The notes below the pieces were generated by a model that did not search any database, was not told the origin of the DNA, and saw only the letters and a list, made by a program, of their open reading frames with translations. Below are positions 48,442-59,937 of a stretch of 64,000 bases of DNA, piece by piece. Both the position numbers and the translations under genes were made by a program. Origin of the DNA: Penicillium oxalicum (lineage: Eukaryota > Ascomycota > Eurotiomycetes > Eurotiales > Aspergillaceae); NCBI RefSeq assembly GCF_001723175.1, contig NC_064652.1, positions 3,658,001 to 3,722,000 of the forward strand. The letters run 5' to 3'. The stretch's first letter is position 1, and each line of letters begins with the position of its first letter.

Positions 48442-48742
48442 GTGAGTTGTTTAATGTCTGGAGACTGCATGTGATTTAGAACCATTATACTCGTGAAAGT
48501 TACTGACCCGGGACTCTCAATCAAACCAGTCAGCCAGTTGTGTCGCATTGCCCCGTCGCAAGACAAAATATCCTCGCAGACAGGCTCCACCTTTTCAAAG
48601 TCACTGTCGTTCCTCAGTCGAAGTGGCGCATCTACTCGAAGATTCGCGCAAACGGCAGAAGCTCGCGCATGCCAGGACACAGCCAGGATCGTCATTTCGA
48701 ACCCCGCACCATGCCCACGAACCGGGAATCATAGCAGGCGAG

Positions 48743-50995
48743 ATGCGTAATGGACAGGCTCAACATTCGCCGTGGCACGATCAGACGCAGAATATGAATC
48801 ATTCAATGAATGGCCAGAGCCATCGTCGTGGTCAAACAGGGAATTTCACGAGGAGTACGCCCGCGCAGTCACAGTTTGGAGTTGCAAATGGAAGTCACCA
48901 AGCCAATTCATTGCAGCCTCCTAGGTCGGATGGGGACAGGAGCTCTCAATTTGCTTTGAACAATACTGCCAGGTCTCCGGGGATCTATCACAACCACCCA
49001 ATGGGTGATGGAGTGCATCAATCAGAGCATTTCGCAAATGAGGCTACACCAGTCCCTCCTTATGACCCCTTTGCTGCATTCAATGTTCCGCCGTGGCCTC
49101 CCGTGAATACAACAGGCCAAGCGATGCCCATGCAACAAGCACAACCTTCATTTCCTTTTTTCAACCCCATGCTCGCCGATCCAATGTCGATGGGACAAAT
49201 CCCATTTTTCCCGATGATGGCCCCATTCAACCCAATGGTTCCCATGCAGGCCCAGAGTATGAGCACCATGGCAGGATCTTCGGGACATTCCTTTGGGAAT
49301 GAATCATCTCGAAGAGTGCGATCTCCAACGCCGCCTATGAAGAAACCCACTCCGGCCAAAACATATATGTTGCAGGCATCCAAGCCACCAGAGAAGAGTC
49401 CCACGAAGCGACCTTTGCTGGTCATCCTTGACTTGAACGGAACTTTGATCTATCGTAAACATCGCAAATTACCACCAGTCTTTGCCCGGCGCCACGGTCT
49501 GGATGAGTTTCTGGATATTCTGATCAGTCGATACGCGGTCATGATCTGGACGAGTTCCAAGCCACCAACTTTACATGCTATTTGCGACAAGTTATTCACG
49601 GCTGAGAAGCGCAAGAAATTAGTGGCATTCTGGGGCCGTGATAAGTTTGGACTGAACCATAACCAGTACAATTCCAAATTGCAGGTGTACAAGGAACTCA
49701 GAAAAGTTTGGGCCAGTCCTGAAATTCAGGCTGCTTATCCAGACAATGTCAACGGTGCTGGGAAATCATCGAATTCAAATCGACCTGGTGAAAAGCTCAG
49801 CAAGAAGAAGAAGAAGACACAGCAACACGCCAGCACTTTTCTACCCGGCCATCGGTGGGATCAGTCGAATACCGTTCTGATCGATGACAGCAAGTTGAAG
49901 GCGCTCAGTGAACCGTTCAATATCATTGAAATCCCCGAATTTACCGACGACCCGAACGTTGACGAAACAGATTTGTTTAAGAAGGTTCTTTCCAAGCTGG
50001 ATGCTCTATCACAATACGATGATGTGAGCAAAGTTCTTCGTCAATGGAACGAACGGGTCGCTCGAGGCGAGGCTGCTATCCTGGATCTCGACATTGAAGA
50101 TAGTAAACAGGGCCACGATCCAGAACAAGAGATCGACGATGAGGAAGACGGCGGAACAAGTTTGGGACCTTTCCCAAACCCCCACCGTTCTGATAGCATC
50201 AACGTGACCAACAAGCATGATCAAAATGATAGTCAAGTCAGACAAAGCAATGGTACACCTCCTGCCGGCGAACTCTCGCGTCATGAAAAAATGCGCTTGA
50301 GGAGAAAACGCGCAAAGGAGCGCAAGCTGGAGAGAAAGATCGCAGCAGCCGGCGCCGACCGCACCGCCTCAGAGTCTGCAATTCCCGCTGCCGGTGGTGC
50401 GAGTAACCTCCCCAAGGATCATGCTACTTCATCGCGGGATTTGGCCGCATCTCGTGCAGTCAAAGGTAGCGCAAAGGCCCCTTCTGACCCGCCAGCGGCC
50501 GGTCCAATCAAGAAGAAAAAGTTGAACAAGAAGGCAAAGGCTCGTCTAGCGCAGCAAGCTGCCGCTCATCAGGAACTGGAAACCCAAGCTCTTGCAAATG
50601 TTGCTGAAGGTCCTTGTGGCCAATATGGTGGTCTTGATTCTACCATTCTGCCTGCTCAACTATTAGAGAGTTCCAAGAATACGGGCGTCCAATCAGCCTC
50701 CTCGGTGCCTCATGTCATTTCTGACAACCCAGATCAGTTCAGCTCTCACTCGATTTCAAAGCGTGGCCGAAGTCCCGAGAAGATCTCCGGTTCAGATTCT
50801 CATATCAAGGCTAGTGAAGAATCATCTACTCGGCCTAGTGTCATCCTTGAACCCTTACGGCGTCGTTCCCTTTCACCGCTCACTGATGATGATGATAATG
50901 CCAACGTCAAGGTCACCTCCCCTGCTGGCTCCAATCTTTCCAGAAATTCACTGCTGGATAGATTAGAAGACGGACTTGGTCTATGGAAGAGATGA
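48743..50995 (+). CDS. FCP1-homology (NIF, HAD-like) domain protein with an Asn-for-Asp change in the catalytic motif
   Basis: 750 residues if started at ATG 48743; the frame is open further upstream to 48530 and could join the exon at 48349. The N-terminal 210 residues are low complexity (Asn, Gln, Met, Pro rich). The FCP1 domain follows: [20 protein letters not shown] (motif 1), then [20 protein letters not shown] (motif 2), [13 protein letters not shown] and [20 protein letters not shown] (motif 4). Motif 1 reads DLNGT where FCP1/SCP phosphatases have DxDGT, so the second Asp, the general acid/base, is Asn. The acidic and Lys-rich C-terminus contains [18 protein letters not shown] and is likely nuclear. 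Related fungal and plant proteins with this variant are known to me in outline; activity is uncertain. Confidence 0.8.
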   Translation: MRNGQAQHSPWHDQTQNMNHSMNGQSHRRGQTGNFTRSTPAQSQFGVANGSHQANSLQPPRSDGDRSSQFALNNTARSPGIYHNHPMGDGVHQSEHFANEATPVPPYDPFAAFNVPPWPPVNTTGQAMPMQQAQPSFPFFNPMLADPMSMGQIPFFPMMAPFNPMVPMQAQSMSTMAGSSGHSFGNESSRRVRSPTPPMKKPTPAKTYMLQASKPPEKSPTKRPLLVILDLNGTLIYRKHRKLPPVFARRHGLDEFLDILISRYAVMIWTSSKPPTLHAICDKLFTAEKRKKLVAFWGRDKFGLNHNQYNSKLQVYKELRKVWASPEIQAAYPDNVNGAGKSSNSNRPGEKLSKKKKKTQQHASTFLPGHRWDQSNTVLIDDSKLKALSEPFNIIEIPEFTDDPNVDETDLFKKVLSKLDALSQYDDVSKVLRQWNERVARGEAAILDLDIEDSKQGHDPEQEIDDEEDGGTSLGPFPNPHRSDSINVTNKHDQNDSQVRQSNGTPPAGELSRHEKMRLRRKRAKERKLERKIAAAGADRTASESAIPAAGGASNLPKDHATSSRDLAASRAVKGSAKAPSDPPAAGPIKKKKLNKKAKARLAQQAAAHQELETQALANVAEGPCGQYGGLDSTILPAQLLESSKNTGVQSASSVPHVISDNPDQFSSHSISKRGRSPEKISGSDSHIKASEESSTRPSVILEPLRRRSLSPLTDDDDNANVKVTSPAGSNLSRNSLLDRLEDGLGLWKR

Positions 50996-52501
50996 CGAAT
51001 GGTATCCGTGATAGGGGGGGGGGAATGATCTCTACTTAATGGGGTGCTAAGTAACGCATATGTTGAACCCGGGCCAAATTCCGTCAATCATATTGAACGG
51101 ACAGGGCTGGATGTCTCTTTTTCTTCCTTCATTCTGATGTGTTTATTCGTTATGACCTCCCTCTTCAATATCAAGGTATAGCCAACTATCAATCAGATCG
51201 GGGAACCTACCTCGTGATTGGTTTCGTGTCCCTTGTCCTCCGCTTTCCATTTCCTTCTTCTTCTTCTTCTTCTTCTTCTTCTTCTTCTTCTTCTTCTTCT
51301 TCTTCTTCTTCTTCTTCTTCTTCTTCTTTTTCTTCTTCTTCTTCCTTTGACATGTCTACTTTGTATCCATATCTACATACCTCTAGGGGAATCGGTACTT
51401 AATCAGGTGACATACCCTCACCCAGTCGGGTCGAAAAGAGTTAGGGTTTCTCTTATTGGGATCGCCTCTCAACCTCACAACCTTGGGTTTTTTCCTCGTG
51501 AATTCATCAAATCTCCTTATATAATATCACGGTCCACTTGGACCATACATGCAAGGTTATTTAATCACTCAAAGTCGAATACAAAATGCACCCTCGAATT
51601 CCACAATAATGGTTTTCAATACATGTAGCATTATTGAATATACAAATCACTTGTCAACTACCTACTTAATCGAGTTATCTAATGTTAGGCGCTGGATTTC
51701 AAGAGCAAAGCCTTTTTGAAAAAAAAAAAAAAAAAAAAAAAAAGCAACCGAATGTATGTACTTCGGTGCAATTGAGGTGGACCATCATAATGACGGATAC
51801 GGTGTGGATGGAAGCTGAGGCGATGCATATTGAAACGGATATGCAGGTACGCGCTGCATGGATCATCTTGGGAAGAATGTGGTCTCTGTGGATGCTTCGA
51901 CAAAGTTTGGGGGGTCTACACTGCCTATTTCGGGTCGTTCCGTAAAGTAGTCGACTTGGGTCTCATAGACAGGCGGCGTGTCGTGTCACCAGACCCATTG
52001 TTGGACGAGAACTACGCCAAGGGCTCGGCAAGGTTGAAAGTACCATCGTGGGCAGGGCCAACAGATCTACACGATACAATTAAAGGACAAGAGAGGTTTC
52101 AAAAATAAATGACTCTGGACAGCAAGGTCCGGAAGTCTTTTTCTTGATTCACTAGGCACAGTAACCTAGGGTCGACCGGCGGAACACACAAGAGCGTCAA
52201 GCACCTCATGCATACGCAGGTCACAATCTCATCTCACATGGCAACATATCATAACCGTGAACATGAACGACATCGCGAAGGAAGAGGCGATGGGTAAGGG
52301 AGAAGGGGAAAGGGGAATAATTTTTTAGCATCCGATTTCGCGTGAAACGGATGAGAAAGGAAACGTGGAAGGTGCAATGGACGAGCATGATAGAATTGTC
52401 AACAAAGTATCGGGGAACGCTCTCCAAGGTGGTGGGGGTATTCTAGAAAACGAGAGGGAAGGGTAAAAATGTAGGCATGCTTCTTGAGGGAGCGCACACG
52501 C
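50996..52501. other. Intergenic region with a TTC microsatellite and an A25 run
   Basis: The 3' flanks of the FCP1-domain and eEF1B-gamma genes. It holds the (TTC)24 array at 51255-51326 and an A run of about 25 at 51719-51743. Reading frames across the TTC array encode only Ser or Leu runs and are not real genes. Confidence 0.6.
51255..51344. repeat. TTC trinucleotide microsatellite
   Basis: About 24 uninterrupted TTC units (51255-51326), then a TTTT interruption and four more units. On the minus strand it is a GAA array. It is about 260 bp beyond the stop codon of the FCP1-domain gene, so it may lie in or near its 3' UTR. Confidence 0.9.
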
Positions 52502-54216
52502 TTATTTGAAGACGTGGCCGTCAGCCATCTCGAGGGTCTTGCCATCGACGGTGACGGGGGTGTCCCAGGCCCAGATGTCCTCAACGTACTTGCGGTCAGC
52601 CTCGGAAGTGTGGTCGAGCTTCTCGAAGTTGTAGGACTCCCAGTCGGGAGCGACGTCGAAGGCGGGGGCAGCCTCCTGGCCGCGGACAAGGAAGACACCC
52701 TTGATGACGCAGGCGTAGTTGGCGCCGAAGACAGCCTGGCAACCGAAGAGGTACTTGCGGGAAGCCTCGAGACGAGAGTGGAAGCCACCGATCAGGTTGT
52801 TGGCCATGAAGGTGAGCTTGAGCTCATCGTTGTACTTGTAGTCGACCTTCCAGAGGGAGTACTCCTCGGGCTTGTAGTGCTCCCAGAACCAGGGCATGGC
52901 AGCACCGCGGGTGTCCTCGTTGGAGTACTGGCGCTTCCACTCATCAAGGATGAGGGTGGGCTTGCCAAGAGCCTCAAGGGGGTGCTTGGGCTTGGGGGCG
53001 GGAGCGGGCTCCTCAGCGGCGGGGGCAGCGGCAGCGGGGGCAGCGGCGGCCTTGGGCTTCTCCTCCTTCTTAGGAGCAACGTACTTGGTGATCTCCTCAG
53101 CAAGAACGGGGGAAGGGACAACAGCCTTGAAGGCGGGCTGGTTCACAATGGTGTTGAACCAGCGAGTGACGGCAGGGTTCTCGGAGCGCCACTTCTTGTC
53201 AAGAACGTTGGCGAAGGCGCGGAGAAGGAGGGAGGCAGTGAAGATATCAGCCAGGGTGATGCGCTCGCCGACCAGGTAGGTGTTGGCGGTGAGGTGCTTC
53301 TCAAGGACGGCAATGGTCTTCAGAGCAGCCTTGGCGACCTCGTCGACGGTCTTCTTGTTGTAGGCGTCGAGGCCGAGGAGAGGGCGGTACCAGCCACCGA
53401 ACTGGATGAGCAGCTCGCTGTTGGCGAAGGACATCCAGCGAACGATGGAGGCATAGTCCTGCTTGGTCTTGCCAAGAAGGGTGGTCTTCTCGTTCTGGGA
53501 GGTGACTATGAGTCAAAACTGGTTAGTCATAGACTCTGAAAGACCATCGAATGTGTTCGCAAGCAATTGTGCAAGTAACAGCGAGGAAGGGACTGCATCG
53601 TGCGACAAAAAGAGGGTACCGAGACCGAGAGGGACAGATGGGCCTGCCCCGAAGACAGATCCATGAGTCACCTCACAGCCTCGTTGGAAAGATGACTTCA
53701 CCCACCCAAGGGGCGGGGTAGTCAATTTTTCCCAGGTGGGGGTGTGCTTGAGTTTTCAGAGTGTGTTCATCTCAACATTATAGTTATAGTTCTGACAGGG
53801 ATAACTATATGATATCTCATCATAAAAATCGAGGGAGGGGGGAAGACCGGTTGGTGAGACGGCTCGCGCGAAAATGGGAAGAGCGAAAGCTCGAGAAGAG
53901 GACAGCTTGCATGAACATACCGTAGATGGCGATGGCAATGACCTCGGAGAGGTTGAAGCCGTTGGCACCCTCGAAGGCAGGGATCTTGCCGAGGGGCTGG
54001 AGCTTCAGGTACTCAGCGGTGGTGGTAGCGGCCGACCGGGGCTCGGTGTTGACCAGCTCGAGGTCGAGCTCATTGTGCTTGGCAGCGACCAGCACCGCGA
54101 TGGTGCGGGGGTTCTCCTGAAGGAAAGGTTAGAGATGGATGCAGGTGACGAGGATGATTTAATCTTTGACTCAAGGGCACATACAGCTTGACCGTAGAGC
54201 TTTCCGAAAGACATTT
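52502..54216 (-). CDS. Translation elongation factor 1B gamma (eEF1B-gamma)
   Basis: Exons complement(52502..53505, 53921..54116, 54187..54216) encode 409 residues. eEF1B-gamma holds the exchange-factor complex that reloads eEF1A with GTP. The N-terminal GST-like part (residues 1-205) includes LQPLGKIPAFEGANGFNLSE and ANTYLVGERITLADIFTASL. An Ala/Pro/Lys linker (APKKEEKPKAAAAPAAAAPA) joins it to the conserved EF1G domain (PKHPLEALGKPTLILDEWKR to WAWDTPVTVDGKTLEMADGH). Codon use is strongly biased to C-ending codons, as in highly expressed genes, which also creates a long open frame on the opposite strand. The second intron is unusually long (415 nt). Confidence 0.96.
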
Positions 54217-54450
54217 TGAAAGCAAGGGATGTGTGATGAGGAAAGAAAAAGGGAAGAAGAAGAAGATGGAGCAGACCTAAAGAGAGGGGCAAGATGAAAT
54301 TTTGTGCGGATCCCGTCCCGTCGGATTCCGGAGGAATAGTTCTTGCATCGGTCACGTGTCGGGAAAAACAGCTGCGCTTGGAGCGAGTATGTTGGAGATG
54401 CCGTGCGGTTGTCGTAACGAGCGTCCCATACACCTTCATATCCCTTCAAC
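54217..54450. promoter_or_regulatory. Divergent promoter of eEF1B-gamma and uS9m
   Basis: Only 234 bp separate the two start codons. A CACGTG palindrome lies at 54353-54358. The eEF1B-gamma side has a GA-rich plus strand (CT-rich on the sense strand, 54238-54275), as in leaders of fungal translation genes. Confidence 0.5.
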
Positions 54451-55471
54451 ATGGCCCGACCAACATCCAATGGCCTTGTGCAGGCCTTCCAGTCCTTACG
54501 ACTGCATTCACCACTCCCAGCTCGCTCTGCACTTCGATCTCTAGCACACCAATCGCGAACCTATGCGACCGAAGTGCAAGCGGAAACCCAACAATTATCC
54601 ACACCGGCCCCGAACGAACTGGCACCCGCAGCCCCCGAGATTGATTTCCAAAAATTCCTCAGCCGTCCGGCTCGCATCGTACCCGCCTCGCCCGCATACT
54701 TCTCCGGGAGTCCTCGGTTCATCGATCATGTTTTGGAGTTGGAGAAGTTGCAAGCCAAGTATGCCTCGCTACCAACCGTGGCAGCCAGTGATGCTCCTCG
54801 TATGGCCTGGTTCAAGCTGGCCCAGTTCCGGGACTATGTCGGCGAGCCCGTTCCTATGAAAAAGTACAAGAGCTTGGTGAAGATCCTGCAAAGGTTGAAC
54901 CGCATTCAGCCGGAGATGCTTCCCGCGGAGGTCAAGGACACGCTCAAGTCGTTCCTGCGTCCCGGGAATCCGTTCGCGGTCCAACACATCTCTCGGACCG
55001 TGGACGAGAATGGACGCGCGCGTGCCAAGGGCAAGCGTAAGGAGTCCACCGCTGTCGTGCAGCTGGTTGAGGGTGAGGGCGAGGTGATTGTCAATGGCAA
55101 ATCGCTTGTCGAGGTATTCCAGCGCGTACATGATCGGGAAAGCGCCTTGTGGGCTCTTCGTTGCACTCAGCGTATGGATAAATACAACGCCTGGATCACA
55201 GTGCGAGGTGGAGGTATCACCGGCCAAGCTGAGGCGATCACCTTGGCCATCGGGCGGGCTCTGATGATGCACGAGCCAGGCCTGAAGGCTGTGCTCCGAA
55301 AGGGTATGTATCATCCTTGTGACATTCGCCTCGACTTGGTTTTGATGAGCATAGCTAATGGGTTCTCCTCTGATTTTAGCTGGTGTCATCAGTGTCGATG
55401 CGCGTCGTGTCGAAAGAAAGAAGCCGGGTCACGTCAAAGCCCGCAAGATGCCTACTTGGGTCAAGCGTTAA
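54451..55471 (+). CDS. MRPS9: Mitochondrial small ribosomal subunit protein uS9m (Mrps9)
   Basis: Exons 54451..55303 and 55380..55471 encode 314 residues. The first 40 residues are Arg/Ser-rich and form a mitochondrial presequence ending near [13 protein letters not shown] fungal extension ([18 protein letters not shown], then [18 protein letters not shown]) precedes the S9 fold. The S9 domain has [54 protein letters not shown] and the basic tail [19 protein letters not shown], which reaches the decoding site in ribosomes. The short second exon holds this essential tail. The start is the first ATG. Confidence 0.95.
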
Positions 55472-58215
55472 AAAGGATGGAAGGAAGACATGTTTTACCA
55501 AGCGAGACTTTTTTTTTCTTTCCTCTTCTTTATTCTTTCTTACCCACTATGTATTATTTCCACGCGCATGGCTGTCTGTCTGGGTTCTATCAGTCCTGTT
55601 CTATATCCTGTACAATGCAAATGGGCCTTTGGTTGAGAATGACGTTCTTGCTCTCCCTCCCTTTCTTTTCCTTACTGAAAAACTAACGTTCTAACTCAAC
55701 TTGAACCTGCACGGTGGACAGCTGACGTGGGAGTATCAGAAATGTGCTGCATTGCTGGACAGGATGGGTTATCGAGCTGGTGCACGACGCTCTGATTTCT
55801 TCCATCCACCGCAACAAGGCAGGGCATGCTCCAGCCTGTCCTCGGCAGTGTATTTAGAATCCTGCACCTGTCCTCTCACGAATTTGTACCGTCTGAGGGC
55901 CCGCCCAGGTGCTTTGATCTGGTAGTAGAAATGTGGCTCGATGCGCAGTGCGAGGAGCCTCTGACTAGCTTTGATTGGCCAACTCAACACTATCACGCAT
56001 TTGATATCCGACGTGCGGCTGAATCCTCATATTCCCATTGCCCGGGACAAAATCCTCACTCTCGGCTCAATCAAAGTTGATGAGCTAACCCTAGCACATC
56101 GAATCCGCATATCTCCAGATTATCGAGAAAAAGGAGATGAAAGCGAAGATTGCGCTGGCTCTGACATTCAATCGCCAAAGCAATGGACCTCACCCCCTGT
56201 GCTGCATACCATCGATTCAACGCTTAGTATGTACAACGTTGGAGCCTCCTAATATGAAAGGTTGTCGATTCCGTCATCGTGGTCGTGGCATTCAAACTTG
56301 CTCATCTGCTCCACAGCAGTCCAGCCCCGTCAAGTCTGGGGAGTTTTCTAATTCTCGATATAGTACCTTTTCAAGATTCTTCAGTATTTCCAAAGTATGC
56401 ACCTACCTATCCGATGCACGGTGCAATTCCCCATTGGCGTCGACACTTTGATTCAAGAGCGGCTGTCGTATTTCCATTGTACCTATGGCATATTCCAAAT
56501 TCATGCTGGATGTCCGCTTTCAGCCTACGTATGATGCAGCATCGATCCCTATATCAATACCCAAACAGACCATAGTGCCTAGGTAGTGGATATATACAAC
56601 CAGTCCTGATCACAGACTATGGCTCCGAGTCCGAGTCCGGGCACGCAGGAGCCGCTAGGCAAGAGAGACGGGAGTAGTCTGGGTACCTAGGTAACCGACT
56701 CGGGTACTTCAGAAGTACATTGAAGATCACGGACACATGGATATCAAATAAAGAAGCAGGTCGGGTAGACTTGAGGCGTAGAGGGCGGCTGGTCAAATGT
56801 AGGTTTCCTTGTTTAATTGATGGAGGAAGGGGGGGGGGGCGGTTCTTTTTGGTCCTCATACTTTGATTCTTCTCTATTTTTACTTTCCACGCATAATCGC
56901 GTGGCAGTTGCCAAATAACCCTTTGCCTGGAAACCTGCTCAGTTCCGGTTGTCGTTCCTATCAATGTCTTCTCTCGAAGCCGGGTTGCTGGAACCTCAAC
57001 CAACCTTCCGTACTTTGGACACTAGAGCACGTAGGTATACGTTGACAACTTGCCAAGACAGGACGGACTGCGACGTATAATAATGCTGCTGAAATGGGAT
57101 TAGGTTTGGAAACTCAAAGATTAGTGTTGCAGCCTCGGTTACTTCCAGTTTTATTACTAGCATGCTTTTAATTCTGTAGCCGTCCCACGATTTCGAAGAA
57201 TAATACCCCGTCATTTAATATAAAAAAAAACGGGTATTTATTATTTACAAGGTCCTGTTTAGCAGCAACGACACGATAAATACTGATCATGATCTTTGCA
57301 ACTTCCATGTAGTATTTCGCATTTAGTATCTACAGTCTGCATCCCGATCACGGATCGCCGATTAGCGAGGCGCTAGTAAACAATAGCTTCTCCCCGTGGC
57401 TGGGCCATGGTACCCAATCATTTCCTCTGGACTCTCCCCTCCCCGATAGCTGGAATTGGAAAAGGGCTGATCAGTGGTCAGTGTCTCTAGCCACTGGTTC
57501 TTCTCCAACTTGTCCATTCCTGATCACCGGATCAGGGGGCCGAGACGACAACCATCATGGCCTGGTTCTGTATCATTTTTCCTCTTCTTTTCTTCTCTTT
57601 TTTTTTAAAAAAATTTTTTATGTATATTTTTAATATCTCGACTCTTCGAATCTGTCTGTCCAAGTACCCTCTCACCCTCTTCCCGCTTTTCGTACTTTTA
57701 GTCCGTCATCAAGCGTGCCGCTCCGCCCCGCTTCCATTGCGTCGGGTTCCTTTCGGCCTTTAATGGGATCCGTGCGTTTGTACTTGTGCATTGCGCGCGT
57801 AGAGAGAGAGAGGAGTCGGAGTTGGACGCGGAGAAGGAGGGAGGAGGAGTCTGCATCTTCGGATCTATTCGAGCAGAATGGTCCCCGAAGCTTTCCCCTC
57901 CCTTGTGGTGGATACTGGATAGTAAGTCCGATCATGTGGAAGCTGCTTCCGTCGGCACCAAAAAAAAGCAAATCCAGCGAGCACTAGCAGTCATGGTGGG
58001 ATCAAGTTTGCCCCTTTGCTGCTTTTGCCTCGTCGCAAGAGTGTTTGCTGTCATCGATGATGGGAGTTGGGCACTTCTGATTGAAGTGGGAGGGGGGAAG
58101 GGAGCCCTCCTAGGTAGTTGTATGATGGTTCATCGCTTTGCTGGATTGTAAGACGGGTTTGAACTATTCCTGGGAGTTGGAAATCTGGTGCGCTCCGAGT
58201 GGTCAATCTTGATCA
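55472..58215. other. Intergenic tract, no gene seen (about 2.7 kb)
   Basis: 3' flanks of uS9m and of the gene ending at 58216. It contains CCTAGGTA-type palindromic words (56578-56690), a G run at 56830-56839 and an A/T-rich stretch near 57600. Open frames up to about 130 codons (for example 56617-57003 on the minus strand) have no recognisable similarity. Confidence 0.5.
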
Positions 58216-59937
58216 TTATGATTGCTGAGTTGCTAGGGCGGGCTCGGGGGTTACATTCACGCGGAGAAGCTCGGGTTTGTCCACCAGTAAATCAAGACAT
58301 TGACCGAGCACTATCACCGTATGGACACGCCAAGGTTAGCGATGTTCTATAAACGTGTAAGACGAAAAAAAATGGACCCAGACAGCAAGCGCGAATACGC
58401 AGATTGAGGCCCAATGGAACGTGTGCAGTAGAAATGAAGAGAAGTACCGAAAAATAGAAAGGTGGGAAAAAAGCAAAAAATTGAGAGCGGACTTGCTTAC
58501 CGGAGAGAATCTCCTCTTCCCAAATCCCCATCTGGTAATCCACCAATCCATGCTGTTCCAGCTGATCACAGAGCTGGATCAGATCTTTACCGAGCGCCTC
58601 CATTCGATCACGGCTGAGAAGACTGGTCTGAGACGACGGATGACCCATCGTCATGACGTCTTGCGTGAGATTCTTTTGCTTTTGACAGAGAGCGAGCCAG
58701 CAGATGTTGAAGTCGTTCCAGAATTGGAGGCGACGAGGGTGCTGTTTGTGGTTGTCACTCAGGATTCCTACGTGTCACAGGGTCGAATTAGTCTTTGTCA
58801 TCCACAGTAGCTTTTCCCGCCATGGGCATCCCGCTGATTTTGAAAGAGAGGGGCAAGGAGAAACTCGAGGGCAATCGAAGAATCTGGAAAGTAGAGAGCT
58901 ATACATGGTGCACGTGGAACGGAATAAAAGAAAGAGAGAGAGAGAGAAACTAACCAAGATCCCGTGCATTGGTAACGAGCCATTCGGAGATTTTCAGCAA
59001 TGATTTACTTGCTTCGATCAAGCGGCCCGCGCGTATTCGATCAAAGGTACTGCACAGAGCTCGCTGGTACTCGGGGTGATCCAGGGGATCCGTGAGAGAC
59101 TTCAAGTGGCATTCGATCGCCGGCTGATCCAGGCCCGACGACAGAGCAGACGGATCTAATCGAGTCGAGGATCCAATCTCCATCGGCGTAAATTCGGCCA
59201 AGGTTGTCGGGAAGGGCTGCGCAGTGCTCGATCGCGCCATGGGACCGGGTTCATTATATGATAGTGCATTGAGGTAGGGGGAGAGACCAGGGACGCCCGA
59301 GCCTGCGGCGTCGTCTGTGAAATATTGCGATATAGGCATCTGGTTTGACAGGGCTTCCATCCCTGCAGACTGCCGTGTCGAGTACTGTGGAACGACATCA
59401 AAGGCTCCGTGAGCTGGACCCTGCTGGGAACCAAAGCTGTACAGCATGCCCGAATCGTAGGGAACCAATGGGATGGTTTCGGCATTTGCGCGCCGTCGAT
59501 TTAGTTGCTGTGTAGATCCGGGGCTGGTCTGCTGTTGTTGTGGTGGTGTGATGATGTTCTTGCTGCTGGTGCGCCAAATGCGATTGCACACTCTGTGGAG
59601 ATGACTGTGTCAGGTAAGGCGCATGGCGTGGCCGTATATATTCCGGTCCAAATGACTGTAGATCACTGGGGAAAGCGTTGCCTGTGTAGCCATAGTCGTA
59701 GGACATGGTCGTGCGGTCTGGCGCCTGTGAGATTCCCGTCGGATTCCCACGTGCACGCGTGGCTTGCTCGAAGCGATTCATGACTCGGCCTCTGGCCGTG
59801 TTGGATGATTGGGCCATCAACTGTTGAAGGTGCTTGATGCGTTGATCGCCATCCATGAGGCTGTCCCACACGGGCCTGCGGGGATCAAGATCGGCCCAGA
59901 GATCTGGGGACAGCGGTGGACTTGCGTAGGAGGCCAG
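58216..59937 (-). pseudogene. Unrecognised fungal gene with a frame change in a CAC/CAA repeat
   Basis: Later exons are complement(58216..58310, 58501..58767, 58955..about 59560), all GT-AG with agreeing frames. They encode STFDRIRAGRLIEASKSLLK, RRLQFWNDFNICWLALCQKQ and LGKDLIQLCDQLEQHGLVDY, a helical domain I do not recognise. The 5' part (about 59560-59937) encodes LWADLDPRRPVWDSLMDGDQ then RIKHLQQLMAQSSNTARGRV in a different frame. The two frames meet in a repeat of CAT, CAC and CAA codons (about 59540-59580), where joining needs one base to be skipped. No clean intron restores the frame. The start codon is also unclear: 59937 follows a good acceptor, so an upstream exon is likely; otherwise ATG 59856. 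Either an assembly slip at the repeat or a real break. Confidence 0.55.

Noticed and set aside
51218..51628. Poly-Leu and poly-Ser frames
   Set aside because: Translations of the TTC microsatellite, not genes.
52484..53539. 351-codon open frame on the plus strand opposite eEF1B-gamma
   Set aside because: It mirrors the strongly biased codons of the eEF1B-gamma exon; the peptide is Gly/Leu/Val/Glu-rich with no family similarity.
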